Part shown: one piece after another, positions 16,419 to 24,270 of the stretch | Layout of the letters: each line of letters begins with the position of its first letter | Numbering within the stretch: position 1 is the first letter of the stretch | Assembly (NCBI RefSeq): GCF_013185185.1 | Contig: NZ_JAAZWE010000008.1 | Location: 60,705-124,704, forward strand | Reading direction: 5' to 3' | Origin: Saccharibacillus endophyticus | GTDB lineage: Bacteria; Bacillota; Bacilli; Paenibacillales; Paenibacillaceae | Length of the DNA stretch: 64,000 nucleotides | Position numbers and translations under genes: made by a program | The notes under the pieces: generated by a model | Told to the model about the DNA's origin: nothing | Database searches by the model: none | The model's input: only the letters and a program-made list of their open reading frames with translations

Positions 16419-17372
16419 ATGCATAAATCGATCATCATCGGTACCGGCCCTGCCGGATTGACGGCCGCGATCTATCTGGCTCGCGCGAATATGAGTCCGC
16501 TGGTTATTGAAGGACCGCAACCGGGCGGACAATTGACGACAACAACCGAAGTCGAGAACTTCCCTGGCTTCCCTGAAGGTATCATGGGTCCGGAATTGAT
16601 GGACAATATGCGCAAGCAGGCTGAACGTTTCGGCGCGGAATTCCGTACGGGCTGGGTCGAGAACGTCGATCTGTCACAGCGTCCGTTCAAGCTGAACGTG
16701 GAGGGCATGGGCGAATTGGTGACCGATACGCTGATCATCTCCACGGGCGCAAGCGCGAAATACCTCGGCATTCCGGGCGAAGAAGAAAACGTGGGCATGG
16801 GCGTCAGCACCTGCGCGACTTGCGACGGATTCTTTTTCCGCGGCAAAGAAATTATCGTCGTGGGCGGCGGCGACTCGGCTCTTGAAGAAGCCAACTTCCT
16901 GACTCGTTTCGCGACCAAGGTAACATTGGTACACCGCAGAAACGAAATGCGCGCTTCGAAAATCATGCAGGACCGCGCGCGTCAAAACCCGAAGATCGAA
17001 TGGGCGCTGGATCGCACTCCGCTTGAAGTGGTCAAAGGCGAAAACGGTCTTCAAGGACTGCTCGTTCGCAACAATGAGACGGGCGAGGATCAATTGATCG
17101 AAGCCAGCGGCGTGTTCGTCGCGATCGGTCACCACCCGAATACAGGTTTCCTGAACGGACAAATCACGACGGATGCCAACGGTTATATCGCGGTGACGCC
17201 AGGTACGACCGAAACGAATATTCCTGGAGTATTCGCTTGCGGCGACGTTCAAGATACGCGTTACCGTCAGGCAATCACGGCTGCGGGCAGCGGATGCTCG
17301 GCTGCCATGGACGCTGAACGCTTCATCGAAAGCTTGGAGTTTGCACAAGCGGCCGCCGAAGCGGTAGTGTAA
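16419..17372 (+). CDS. trxB: Thioredoxin reductase (NADPH)
   Basis: 317-residue flavoprotein with FAD motif GTGPAG near residue 7, redox-active Cys132/Cys135 in STCATCDGFF, NADPH motif VVGGGDSALEEA near residue 147 and a C-terminal GVFACGDV FAD motif. Length and order are those of low-molecular-weight TrxB. It passes electrons from NADPH to thioredoxin or a related carrier in the cytoplasm. AGAGGAGG precedes the ATG. A glutaredoxin-like gene follows 107 bp downstream with its own promoter, and could be a partner. Confidence 0.92.
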   Translation: MHKSIIIGTGPAGLTAAIYLARANMSPLVIEGPQPGGQLTTTTEVENFPGFPEGIMGPELMDNMRKQAERFGAEFRTGWVENVDLSQRPFKLNVEGMGELVTDTLIISTGASAKYLGIPGEEENVGMGVSTCATCDGFFFRGKEIIVVGGGDSALEEANFLTRFATKVTLVHRRNEMRASKIMQDRARQNPKIEWALDRTPLEVVKGENGLQGLLVRNNETGEDQLIEASGVFVAIGHHPNTGFLNGQITTDANGYIAVTPGTTETNIPGVFACGDVQDTRYRQAITAAGSGCSAAMDAERFIESLEFAQAAAEAVV

Positions 17373-17404
17373 GAAATCGACTGAATTCCGTCACGGACAA
17401 GGCT

Positions 17405-17433
17405 TTGTACAAGCTGGCCTGACGTTATATAAT
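17405..17433 (+). promoter_or_regulatory. Sigma-A promoter of the glutaredoxin-like gene
   Basis: TTGTAC (17405-17410), 17-bp spacer, TATAAT (17428-17433), 46 bp before the ATG. Confidence 0.65.
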
Positions 17434-17479
17434 AAAGAAAGCTAGTTTCAAAAAATACGATAAAGGTGGAGAATTCGAT

Positions 17480-17710
17480 ATGACGACAGCAATCGTATAC
17501 ACAAGTACCAACTGCCCGCACTGCAAGCAAGTCAAAGGTTATCTGGACGGCAAAGGCGTGGCTTACGAAGAGCGCAACATCGAGCAAAGCGACGATTTCG
17601 CGCAGCAAGTTTGGGATATGGGACTGCGCGCCGTACCGGTTACCGTAATCGGCGAAGCGAAAATCGTAGGCATGAACAAGCTGCAGCTGGAAAAAGCACT
17701 GAACGCGTAA
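17480..17710 (+). CDS. Glutaredoxin-like (NrdH-type) redox protein
   Basis: 76-residue single-domain thioredoxin-fold protein with the active site CPHC (Cys12, Cys15), the cis-Pro segment AVPVTVIGE near residue 51 and the length of NrdH/YruB-type glutaredoxins. It reduces disulfides in the cytoplasm. The neighbour trxB is consistent with electrons coming from thioredoxin reductase, as for NrdH, because Bacillota of this type use bacillithiol rather than glutathione. The target is unknown; no ribonucleotide reductase gene is near. AAAGGTGGAG lies upstream of the ATG. Confidence 0.85.
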   Translation: MTTAIVYTSTNCPHCKQVKGYLDGKGVAYEERNIEQSDDFAQQVWDMGLRAVPVTVIGEAKIVGMNKLQLEKALNA

Positions 17711-17733
17711 ATTCGGCTTTTTCATAGAAGCAA

Positions 17734-17767
17734 GAAAAAGGCGCGCCGAATCGGCAGCGCCTTTTTG
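17734..17767. terminator. Bidirectional terminator between the glutaredoxin-like gene and xylR
   Basis: AAAAAGGCGC (17734-17743) and GCGCCTTTTT flank an inner GCCGAATCGGC hairpin; T tracts face both converging genes. Confidence 0.85.
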
Positions 17768-17768
17768 C

Positions 17769-19010
17769 TTACAATGAAACGCGTACGCGGCCGAGGAACT
17801 GCGATACGGCCAGGTGGGCTGCGCCCAGCACGGCGGACCGGCTGCCCAATTCCGAGAAGGCAATCGCAAGCTCGCGCCGGTGATAGGGAAGAGCGCGCTC
17901 CGCGATCGCAGCGAGCATGGCGGGTTCGATCCACGGCTTAGCCTCGGTTAACGGACCGCCGATCACGATTTTTTCCGGATTGAAGCCATTGACCAGATTA
18001 GTGATGCCGATCCCCAGACGTCGACCGACTTCTGCGTACATGGCAACTGTCTTAACATCTCCCTGCCGGGCGTGTTCGATCAACTCGGCTGTCGTAAAAG
18101 AGGGAAGACGATTCAAAGCCTCTACGGAATCCAACGTTTTCGAGCTGTTCGCGACCCCATCATCTTCACGGGGTTGTCCATGCTGGCCCGGTAGGGGAGC
18201 GTAGGCATAAGCCCGTTCCGACGCATACAATTCCCAACATCCCCGGCTGCCGCAGCTGCAGAGCCGCCCGTCGCTTTCGATCGACATATGCCCGGTTTCG
18301 CCCGCGTATCCCCAAGCCCCTTTATAAAGCTGCCCGTCGATGATCATGCCGGAGCCGATTCCCATGCCGGCGCTGACATAAACCAGATGCCGGACATGCC
18401 GCCCGGCTCCGTATTCACGCTCGCCCGCCGCGCCTGCATTAGCTTCGTTATCGATCACGACAGGCACACCGAATCGATCTTCCATCCGGGACTTCAAATC
18501 CACGCCTTTCCAACCCAAGTTGGGCGCATACAAAATCAAGCCCGATTCATCCACCATGCCCGGTACCCCGATTCCGATCCCCACTGTTCCGTGCGGCGTC
18601 TCCGGCGCATCCTGCAATAACGGCTCCATAACCTCGCAGATCACATCAAAAGCCGTATCCGGATCAAGTCCGCCCAGCGACGCGCTGCGTTCGAACAAAA
18701 TCTCCCCGTTCAAATCCGTCAGCGCCGCCTTAACCAACGTAACCCCCAGTTCAACCCCCACCACGCACCCAGCCGCACCGTTGAAAATCAGCATCAAAGG
18801 CTTCCGGCCGCCGCTAGACTGCCCAAGCCCTGTTTCCTCGACCAAATTCTGCTCCAGCAGCTCCAACGTCAAATTCGAAACCGTTGCCTTATTCAACCCC
18901 GTCCGCTCCGACACGTCCGTCCTGGACAAAGGTCCTCTCCGCCGAATCGTGTCGAGCACGATCGACTTATTCAACTTCTTCACCAACGCCTGATCCCCGG
19001 TCACCCTCAT
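17769..19010 (-). CDS. xylR: ROK-family xylose repressor
   Basis: 413 residues: N-terminal winged helix (about residues 8-65; LSRTDVSERTGLNKATVSNL as HTH) and a ROK sugar-sensing domain with the Zn motif CSCGSRGCWE near residue 253 and a GIGVPGMVD segment. It is divergent from xylA-xylB, which with the operator-like site before xylA identifies it as XylR, released from DNA by xylose. The ATG lies at the start of a 703-bp intergenic region. No clear -10/-35 was identified for it. A 25-residue insertion (about 265-295, rich in Pro, Gln and Asp) after the Zn motif is longer than I expect for the family. Confidence 0.9.
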   Translation of the reverse strand: MRVTGDQALVKKLNKSIVLDTIRRRGPLSRTDVSERTGLNKATVSNLTLELLEQNLVEETGLGQSSGGRKPLMLIFNGAAGCVVGVELGVTLVKAALTDLNGEILFERSASLGGLDPDTAFDVICEVMEPLLQDAPETPHGTVGIGIGVPGMVDESGLILYAPNLGWKGVDLKSRMEDRFGVPVVIDNEANAGAAGEREYGAGRHVRHLVYVSAGMGIGSGMIIDGQLYKGAWGYAGETGHMSIESDGRLCSCGSRGCWELYASERAYAYAPLPGQHGQPREDDGVANSSKTLDSVEALNRLPSFTTAELIEHARQGDVKTVAMYAEVGRRLGIGITNLVNGFNPEKIVIGGPLTEAKPWIEPAMLAAIAERALPYHRRELAIAFSELGSRSAVLGAAHLAVSQFLGRVRVSL

Positions 19011-19437
19011 TACAGTTCCTCCATCCGCACCTATACCGTGTCTTCGACTCCGTCAAAGCATGTTTGCCATCGTCTTTCCGAATCGTTAACATTCATCTAT
19101 TAAAACCAGCCCGAATCTTTTTATCGCTTCACCATTCATTCGAAAGCCCGCACGTCAAAACGCTTATATTCAATCCCGATTCCGTCTACTTTCTATACCC
19201 GCACATTTCGACCCCGTCTTTGAACATCTACCTATCTTAATTCAATTCGTTGATAAGCAAAAGAGCGACCTATGATTTTAAAAGATATTTTATATTTTTT
19301 AATTGTTTTATTGTTCTTCAGTTCTTCTGCATGCCCTTGGCGCCCCTGTTTCGATGACAGTCCGAAACAGGCAGCCCTCCTCGACTCGCGTCCCGAGCAT
19401 CGAGGGACGCTGCCCTGCTGCCCAACCCCTGCCCCAA

Positions 19438-19596
19438 GAATGGGGGAGGCGGCCCCGCACCAACCTACCGCGGCTCGATGTTTTCGGCAGAAGCGACCTT
19501 TGGTTTTCCCGCAAGGGAAAACAACCGGAGCGCCTGACGAAAACATCAAGCCCTCCGCACCAAGGGGAAAAGCACCCACGCCGCCTGCCCCCAATT
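19438..19596. repeat. 159-bp palindromic element in the xylR-xylA gap
   Basis: Outer arms GAATGGGGGAGGCGGC (19438-19453) and GCCGCCTGCCCCCAATTC (to 19596). Inner arms GATGTTTTCG (19477-19486) and CGAAAACATC (19538-19547). The tip is GGTTTTCCC-GCAA-GGGAAAAC (19502-19521). Two smaller hairpins lie upstream (CTGTTTCG/CGAAACAG at 19349-19373, GCGTCCC/GGGACGC at 19388-19410). No coding frame is supported here. The part 19011-19330 is AT-rich and featureless to my eye. Confidence 0.75.
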
Positions 19597-19625
19597 CTAC
19601 CCCGAAAAAACTTTCTCCGAAAGAC

Positions 19626-19667
19626 TTAGTTTATCCAATAGACAAAGTTTTTCGAATATGCTAGGAT
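19626..19667 (+). promoter_or_regulatory. xylA promoter with overlapping XylR operator-like site
   Basis: TTAGTTTATCC...GACAAAGTTT (19626-19650) is an imperfect dyad resembling the Bacillus xyl operator (half-site TTAGTTTGT). It overlaps -35 TAGACA (19639-19644), followed after 17 bp by -10 TAGGAT (19662-19667). XylR bound here would block RNA polymerase. The operator match is by memory of the Bacillus site. Confidence 0.65.
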
Positions 19668-19713
19668 ATCGATGTAAACGATTTCTGCGAAATAACGAGG
19701 AGGCATTTCTTAC

Positions 19714-21027
19714 ATGGCTTATTACGAAAATGTCGGTAAAGTGGCTTACGAAGGAAGTCAGTCGCAAAACCCATTCGCTTTTAAATTCTACAATGCGGAC
19801 GAAGTGGTTATGGGCAAAAAAATGTCCGAGCACCTGAAATTCGCTATGGCTTATTGGCACACGCTCACGGCTGAAGGCAGTGATCCGTTCGGCGCGACGA
19901 CGGCTGTTCGCCCTTGGCATTCCTACTCGGGAATCGACCTGGCCAAAGCACGCGTTGAAGCCGGATTCGAATTCATGGACAAAATGGGACTGGAATATTT
20001 CTGCTTTCACGATATCGATATCACGCCTGAAGGATCTTCGCTCAAAGAGTTTTTCGCGAACATCGACACGATCGTGGATCTGATTGAAAGCAACATGAAA
20101 TCCAGCGGCAAAAAACTGCTCTGGAACACGGCGAACATGTTCACGAACCCGCGCTTCGTGCACGGCGCGGCGTCCACTTGCAACGCTGACGTATACGCTC
20201 ATGCAGCGGCTCAAATCAAAAAAGGCCTTGAAGTCGGCAAACGTCTCGGCGGCGAAAACTATGTATTCTGGGGCGGACGCGAAGGTTACATGTCCCTGCT
20301 GAACACGGACATGAAGCTCGAGCAGGACAACATCGCCCGCATGTTCCACATGGCTGTCGACTACGCGAAGGAAATCGGCTTCGACGCTCAATTCCTGATC
20401 GAGCCGAAACCGAAAGAGCCTACAAAACACCAATACGATTTCGATGCGGCGACGACAATCTCGTTCCTGCAAAAATACGATCTCGCGAAGCACTTCAAAC
20501 TCAACTTGGAAGCCAACCACGCAACACTGGCCGGCCACACGTTCGAGCACGAACTGCGCGTAGCCCGCATCAACGGCATGCTGGGTTCCCTGGACGCCAA
20601 CCAAGGCGACATGCTGCTGGGTTGGGATACCGACGAATTCCCGGTTAACGTTTACGATGCGACATTGACATTGTACGAAGTGCTGCAAAACGACGGTCTG
20701 GGCAAAGGCGGCATCAACTTCGACGCCAAAGTACGCCGTGATTCCTTCGAAGCCGATGACCTGTTCCTGGCTCACATCGCAGGCATGGACACGTACGCGA
20801 AAGGCCTCAAAGTCGCAGCTAAACTGATCGAAGACCGCGCTTTCGAAAAAGTCATCGAAGAACGCTACAGCAGCTTCTCCGAAGGCATCGGCGCCGACGT
20901 GGTTGCCGGTAAAACGACGCTGGCTTCCCTGGCCGAGTACGCGATGAACAACGAAACTCCGCGTGCGAACAAATCCGGACGTCAAGAGCATCTTCAATCG
21001 ATTCTTAACCAATATATTTATGGCTAA
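19714..21027 (+). CDS. xylA: Xylose isomerase
   Basis: 437-residue class II xylose isomerase (D-xylose to D-xylulose). The catalytic FCFHDIDITPEG (His/Asp pair, near residues 99-110), the WGGREGY segment near residue 186 and the metal/substrate site LIEPKPKEPTKHQYDFD near residue 229 are present. The family length is about 440. GAGGAGG is 10 bp upstream of the ATG. It lies 47 bp downstream of the predicted XylR-controlled promoter. Codon use is strongly C-ending, as in highly expressed genes. Confidence 0.97.
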   Translation: MAYYENVGKVAYEGSQSQNPFAFKFYNADEVVMGKKMSEHLKFAMAYWHTLTAEGSDPFGATTAVRPWHSYSGIDLAKARVEAGFEFMDKMGLEYFCFHDIDITPEGSSLKEFFANIDTIVDLIESNMKSSGKKLLWNTANMFTNPRFVHGAASTCNADVYAHAAAQIKKGLEVGKRLGGENYVFWGGREGYMSLLNTDMKLEQDNIARMFHMAVDYAKEIGFDAQFLIEPKPKEPTKHQYDFDAATTISFLQKYDLAKHFKLNLEANHATLAGHTFEHELRVARINGMLGSLDANQGDMLLGWDTDEFPVNVYDATLTLYEVLQNDGLGKGGINFDAKVRRDSFEADDLFLAHIAGMDTYAKGLKVAAKLIEDRAFEKVIEERYSSFSEGIGADVVAGKTTLASLAEYAMNNETPRANKSGRQEHLQSILNQYIYG

Positions 21028-21051
21028 GGAATCTTCTACCCCTTCGGGCAA

Positions 21052-21145
21052 GAAGAATCCTGCACCCCGCGCTAAGCGACATCTTTTAAAGATCGAGATT
21101 CACTAATCTCTTGAAGAATCCCGATCCTCGCGCCAAGCGACATCT
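21052..21145 (+). repeat. Two 33-bp direct repeats around a hairpin in the xylA-xylB gap
   Basis: Units 21052-21084 and 21113-21145 match at 28 of 33 bases; both end in AAGCGACATCT. Between them GAGATTCACTAATCTC can fold into a small hairpin. Confidence 0.7.
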
Positions 21146-21222
21146 CTATCTTTCCCAAACCGCTCCAAGTCAGGGTTTCACCAAAAACAGAATCGCAAAA
21201 AAGCGATCACCGCACCATAATC

Positions 21223-21268
21223 GGACGGCTTCCCGCAAGCTCCCTTCGGGGAGGGGAGCCGTCCTTTT
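21223..21268 (+). terminator. Intercistronic terminator/attenuator between xylA and xylB
   Basis: GGACGGCTTCCC (21223-21234) pairs with GGGGAGCCGTCC (21253-21264) with an inner CTCCCTTCGGGGAG hairpin, followed by TTTT. A partial terminator here would lower xylB relative to xylA unless xylB has its own promoter. Confidence 0.75.
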
Positions 21269-21313
21269 ACATGCTTCACGCCTTTTAGTTTCCCTATCCG
21301 AAGGAGGAAAACC

Positions 21314-22819
21314 ATGAGTTACGTTATCGGCATCGACCTCGGCACAAGTGCCGTCAAATCCGTACTGGTTGACAAAACCGGCACCGTCGTCAGCGAACAG
21401 TCCGAAGCTTATCCGCTGTATCAACCGAAACCGGGTTACAGCGAACAGGAAGCGGAAGACTGGGTCGAGAAAACGATCCTTTCCCTCAAAAACCTGCTGG
21501 CTTCGTCCGGCGTCAAAGCCGAAGAAATCGAAGGCATCAGCTTCTCCGGTCAAATGCACGGCCTTGTGCTGGTCGGCGAAGACGGCCGCGCATTGCGCCG
21601 CGCCATCCTCTGGAACGACACGCGCACGACGCCGCAGTGCCGCAAGATCGAACAGGTCCTCGGCGACAAACTGCTCAAAGTCGCACGCAACCGAGCACTT
21701 GAAGGCTTTACGCTGCCGAAAATCCTTTGGGTGCAAGAACACGAACCGGAAATTCTGGAACAAGCTTCGCTATTCCTGCTGCCGAAAGACTACGTGCGCC
21801 TGCGCCTGACCGGCAATGCCGCGATGGACTACTCCGATGCGGCCGGCACATTGCTGCTGGACGTCGGCGGCAAAAAATGGAGCGAAGAGATCGGCGAAGC
21901 CTTCGGCCTTAAGCCTTCTTTGTTCCCGGAACTCGTCGAGTCGTTTGACGACACCGGTTCGCTGCTGCCCGAGATGCAGGCCGCAACCGGATTGACGGAA
22001 AAAACGCGTATCTACGCGGGCGGCGCGGACAATACCTGCGGCGCAATCGGAGCGGGCATCCTGAACGAAGGCCAAACGATGTGCAGCATCGGAACATCCG
22101 GCGTGGTTCTGTCGTACGAGACCCGCCGCGATCTGGATTTCGAAGGCAAAGTCCACTTCTTCAACCACGGCGAAAAGGATGCCTTCTATATCATGGGCGT
22201 TACGCTGGCAGCGGGTTACAGCATGCAATGGTTCCGCGAGACGTTCGGCGGCGAAGCTTCGTTCGAAGAACTGCTTGCCGGAATCGGCGAAGTATCGCCG
22301 GGGGCGAACGGTCTGCTCTTCACGCCGTATATCGTGGGCGAACGTACGCCGCACCCGGATTCCGATATCCGCGGCAGTTTTATCGGCATCGACGCCAGCC
22401 ATAAACTTCCGCACTTCGCGCGCGCCGTAATGGAAGGCATCACGTTCTCGCTGCGCGAGTCGATCGACATCCTGCGCGCAGCCGGCAAAACCGTCGACAA
22501 AGTCGTATCGATCGGCGGCGGCGCGAAAAACCGGGAATGGTTGCAAATGCAAGCAGACGTATTCGGCGCCGACGTCGTGAAGCTGGAAAGCGAACAAGGT
22601 CCGGCAATGGGCGCAGCGATGCTGGCGGCATTCGGCAGCGGCTGGTTCGAGAGTCTTCAGGACTGCGCGCGCGAATTCATTCGCGAAGCCAAAACGTATA
22701 CGCCGGACGCGCAGCGTGCCGAAACGTACAGCAAGCTGTTCGACGTCTACCAAGACGTATACGGTCAAACAGCCGAACTGAACCGCAAGCTGGCGGCGTT
22801 CCGCGGCGGCGATCAGTAA
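21314..22819 (+). CDS. xylB: Xylulokinase
   Basis: 501-residue FGGY kinase that phosphorylates D-xylulose. The N-terminal phosphate motif GIDLGTSAVKSVLVD, the substrate segment SFSGQMHGLVLV near residue 77, ILWNDTRT near 97, and ADNTCGAIGAG and IGGGAKNREW in the C-terminal lobe are typical of XylB. GAAGGAGG lies upstream of the ATG. It follows xylA by 286 bp; the gap contains repeats and a terminator-like hairpin. Confidence 0.96.
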   Translation: MSYVIGIDLGTSAVKSVLVDKTGTVVSEQSEAYPLYQPKPGYSEQEAEDWVEKTILSLKNLLASSGVKAEEIEGISFSGQMHGLVLVGEDGRALRRAILWNDTRTTPQCRKIEQVLGDKLLKVARNRALEGFTLPKILWVQEHEPEILEQASLFLLPKDYVRLRLTGNAAMDYSDAAGTLLLDVGGKKWSEEIGEAFGLKPSLFPELVESFDDTGSLLPEMQAATGLTEKTRIYAGGADNTCGAIGAGILNEGQTMCSIGTSGVVLSYETRRDLDFEGKVHFFNHGEKDAFYIMGVTLAAGYSMQWFRETFGGEASFEELLAGIGEVSPGANGLLFTPYIVGERTPHPDSDIRGSFIGIDASHKLPHFARAVMEGITFSLRESIDILRAAGKTVDKVVSIGGGAKNREWLQMQADVFGADVVKLESEQGPAMGAAMLAAFGSGWFESLQDCAREFIREAKTYTPDAQRAETYSKLFDVYQDVYGQTAELNRKLAAFRGGDQ

Positions 22820-22849
22820 CAAACAGGATTTATTCGTACTTGATTCGAT

Positions 22850-22891
22850 GCAAAAAGCCGATTTCCCGATTCGGGGAGATCGGCTTTTTGC
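22850..22891 (+). terminator. Terminator of the xyl operon
   Basis: GCAAAAAGCCGATTTCCC pairs with GGGGAGATCGGCTTTTTGC around CGATTC, with a T tract in the 3' arm. Confidence 0.88.
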
Positions 22892-23076
22892 CGTACCTAT
22901 GCAGGGAAAGACGGGAGAGGCGGTAAAGTTGCTTTTTGACGGAAGACGTTCATAATAAATAGAGGGGCTTTTTTAATCTTTTTGTAAATCCGTTCGTTGA
23001 TCCGTTACAGTTCTCCGGTCCGGATGCCGATAAAGGAAATAGAAACTTTCGTCAATAAAGGGGAGAATGCAGGCAC

Positions 23077-24198
23077 ATGAAGGGAAATGCAAAAAGGCAG
23101 CTATTGAAGATGAGCACCGCACTCGCACTGGTGGCGGGGGGGACGCTCGGAGGGTTCCAGCCGCTGACGGCTACGCCTACGGTCAGCGCGGCAACCGTAT
23201 CGCAAACCCAGGCGCAGAAACAATTGCAAGCGCAGTTGTTCGAAGCGTTATCGGCCCATAAGGACAGCGTGAAGCTGACTTATGCAGGCGGCATTAATGA
23301 ACTGAAAAAAGCGATCGAACCCGCGTTGGACGAGGCGATCGCTCAAGATCCTTATATTCATTACACGATGAAAGGCTACGCCTATTCGCTTCGCGGCAAC
23401 AACTCTTCGGCTGCGGCCGAGGTCAAACTGACGTATCGCGAGACGGCGGAGCAGAGTGCCTATGTGCATAAACAAGTCGCGGCCGCGCTCAAAGAGATCA
23501 TCACGGACGACATGAACGATCATTTGAAGGTCAAAGCGATTCACGACTGGGTCGTACGCACGCTCAAATACGATACCACGCTTTCAAAATTCACGGCTTA
23601 CGAAGGGCTCAAGACAGGAAGCACGGTTTGTCAGGGGTATGCGCTGCTCACTTACGATATGCTGACCCAGGCGGGTTTTGAAGCGAACATCGTCGAAGGC
23701 TATGTCGGAGATGAAGCGCACGCCTGGAACATGGTGAAGCTGGGCGGCAAATGGTATCAGATCGATACGACCTGGGATGACCCGGTACCGGATCGCGGCG
23801 ACCGCGTCTCGACCTCGTATTATTTGGTGACGGATACCCAATTGAAACAGGATCACAAGTGGAAAACGGCGAATTACCCGAAAGCCGTGACGCCTTATAA
23901 CGAAACATTGGATCTGTTGATCGCCAAAGGCGTAAGCGGCGCAAAAGAATTGCGTACGACGCTTGGCTATGCGGGATCGTCCAGCAGCGTCGTATCGACG
24001 GCGGCTATCTTGCAGAAGATCGTGCAGGAAGCGGCTCAAGACGGACAAAGCAGCCTGACTTTCCGTTACCAAGGAACGAAGAATAAGTTGAAAAACGATT
24101 TATTGACGCTCTATAGCTACGGGGTTTCGCCAATCGGATATACGAGCAAATCGCTCAGCGGATCGAACAATTGGCAAGTTACGCTATATTGGAAATAA
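23077..24198 (+). CDS. Secreted transglutaminase-like domain protein
   Basis: 373 residues with a Sec signal peptide (positively charged start, hydrophobic stretch at residues 13-28, cleavage probably after VSA near residue 39). The transglutaminase-like core is visible: Cys in TVCQGYALLTYDMLTQAG (near residue 188), His in DEAHAWNMVKLGGKWYQIDT (near 212-231) and Asp in TTWDDP. The motif VKAIHDWVVRTLKYDT upstream is common in this group. B. subtilis YrrB/YkfC-like wall peptidases are distant comparisons. It may act as a cysteine peptidase or amide-bond enzyme at the cell surface. The AAAGGGGAG site is 11 bp before the ATG. Confidence 0.8.
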   Translation: MKGNAKRQLLKMSTALALVAGGTLGGFQPLTATPTVSAATVSQTQAQKQLQAQLFEALSAHKDSVKLTYAGGINELKKAIEPALDEAIAQDPYIHYTMKGYAYSLRGNNSSAAAEVKLTYRETAEQSAYVHKQVAAALKEIITDDMNDHLKVKAIHDWVVRTLKYDTTLSKFTAYEGLKTGSTVCQGYALLTYDMLTQAGFEANIVEGYVGDEAHAWNMVKLGGKWYQIDTTWDDPVPDRGDRVSTSYYLVTDTQLKQDHKWKTANYPKAVTPYNETLDLLIAKGVSGAKELRTTLGYAGSSSSVVSTAAILQKIVQEAAQDGQSSLTFRYQGTKNKLKNDLLTLYSYGVSPIGYTSKSLSGSNNWQVTLYWK

Positions 24199-24203
24199 AA
24201 GAA

Positions 24204-24245
24204 AAGAGCCTCGGCCGGAAATTCGGAACCGAAGGCTCTTTTTGC
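24204..24245. terminator. Bidirectional terminator between the transglutaminase-like and permease genes
   Basis: AAGAGCCTCGG-CC...GG-CCGAAGGCTCTT forms a long stem followed by T tracts on both sides of the convergent pair. Confidence 0.82.
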
Positions 24246-24270
24246 TTAACGCTTAGAAAAGAGAAGAAAA

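Noticed and set aside
19303..19664. Plus-strand frames of 108-130 codons in the xylR-xylA gap
   Set aside because: Pro/Arg-rich translations of a GC-rich palindrome, no ribosome site, and overlap with the xylA promoter.
19597..21051. 484-codon minus-strand frame opposite xylA
   Set aside because: Antisense of xylA, produced by its codon bias.
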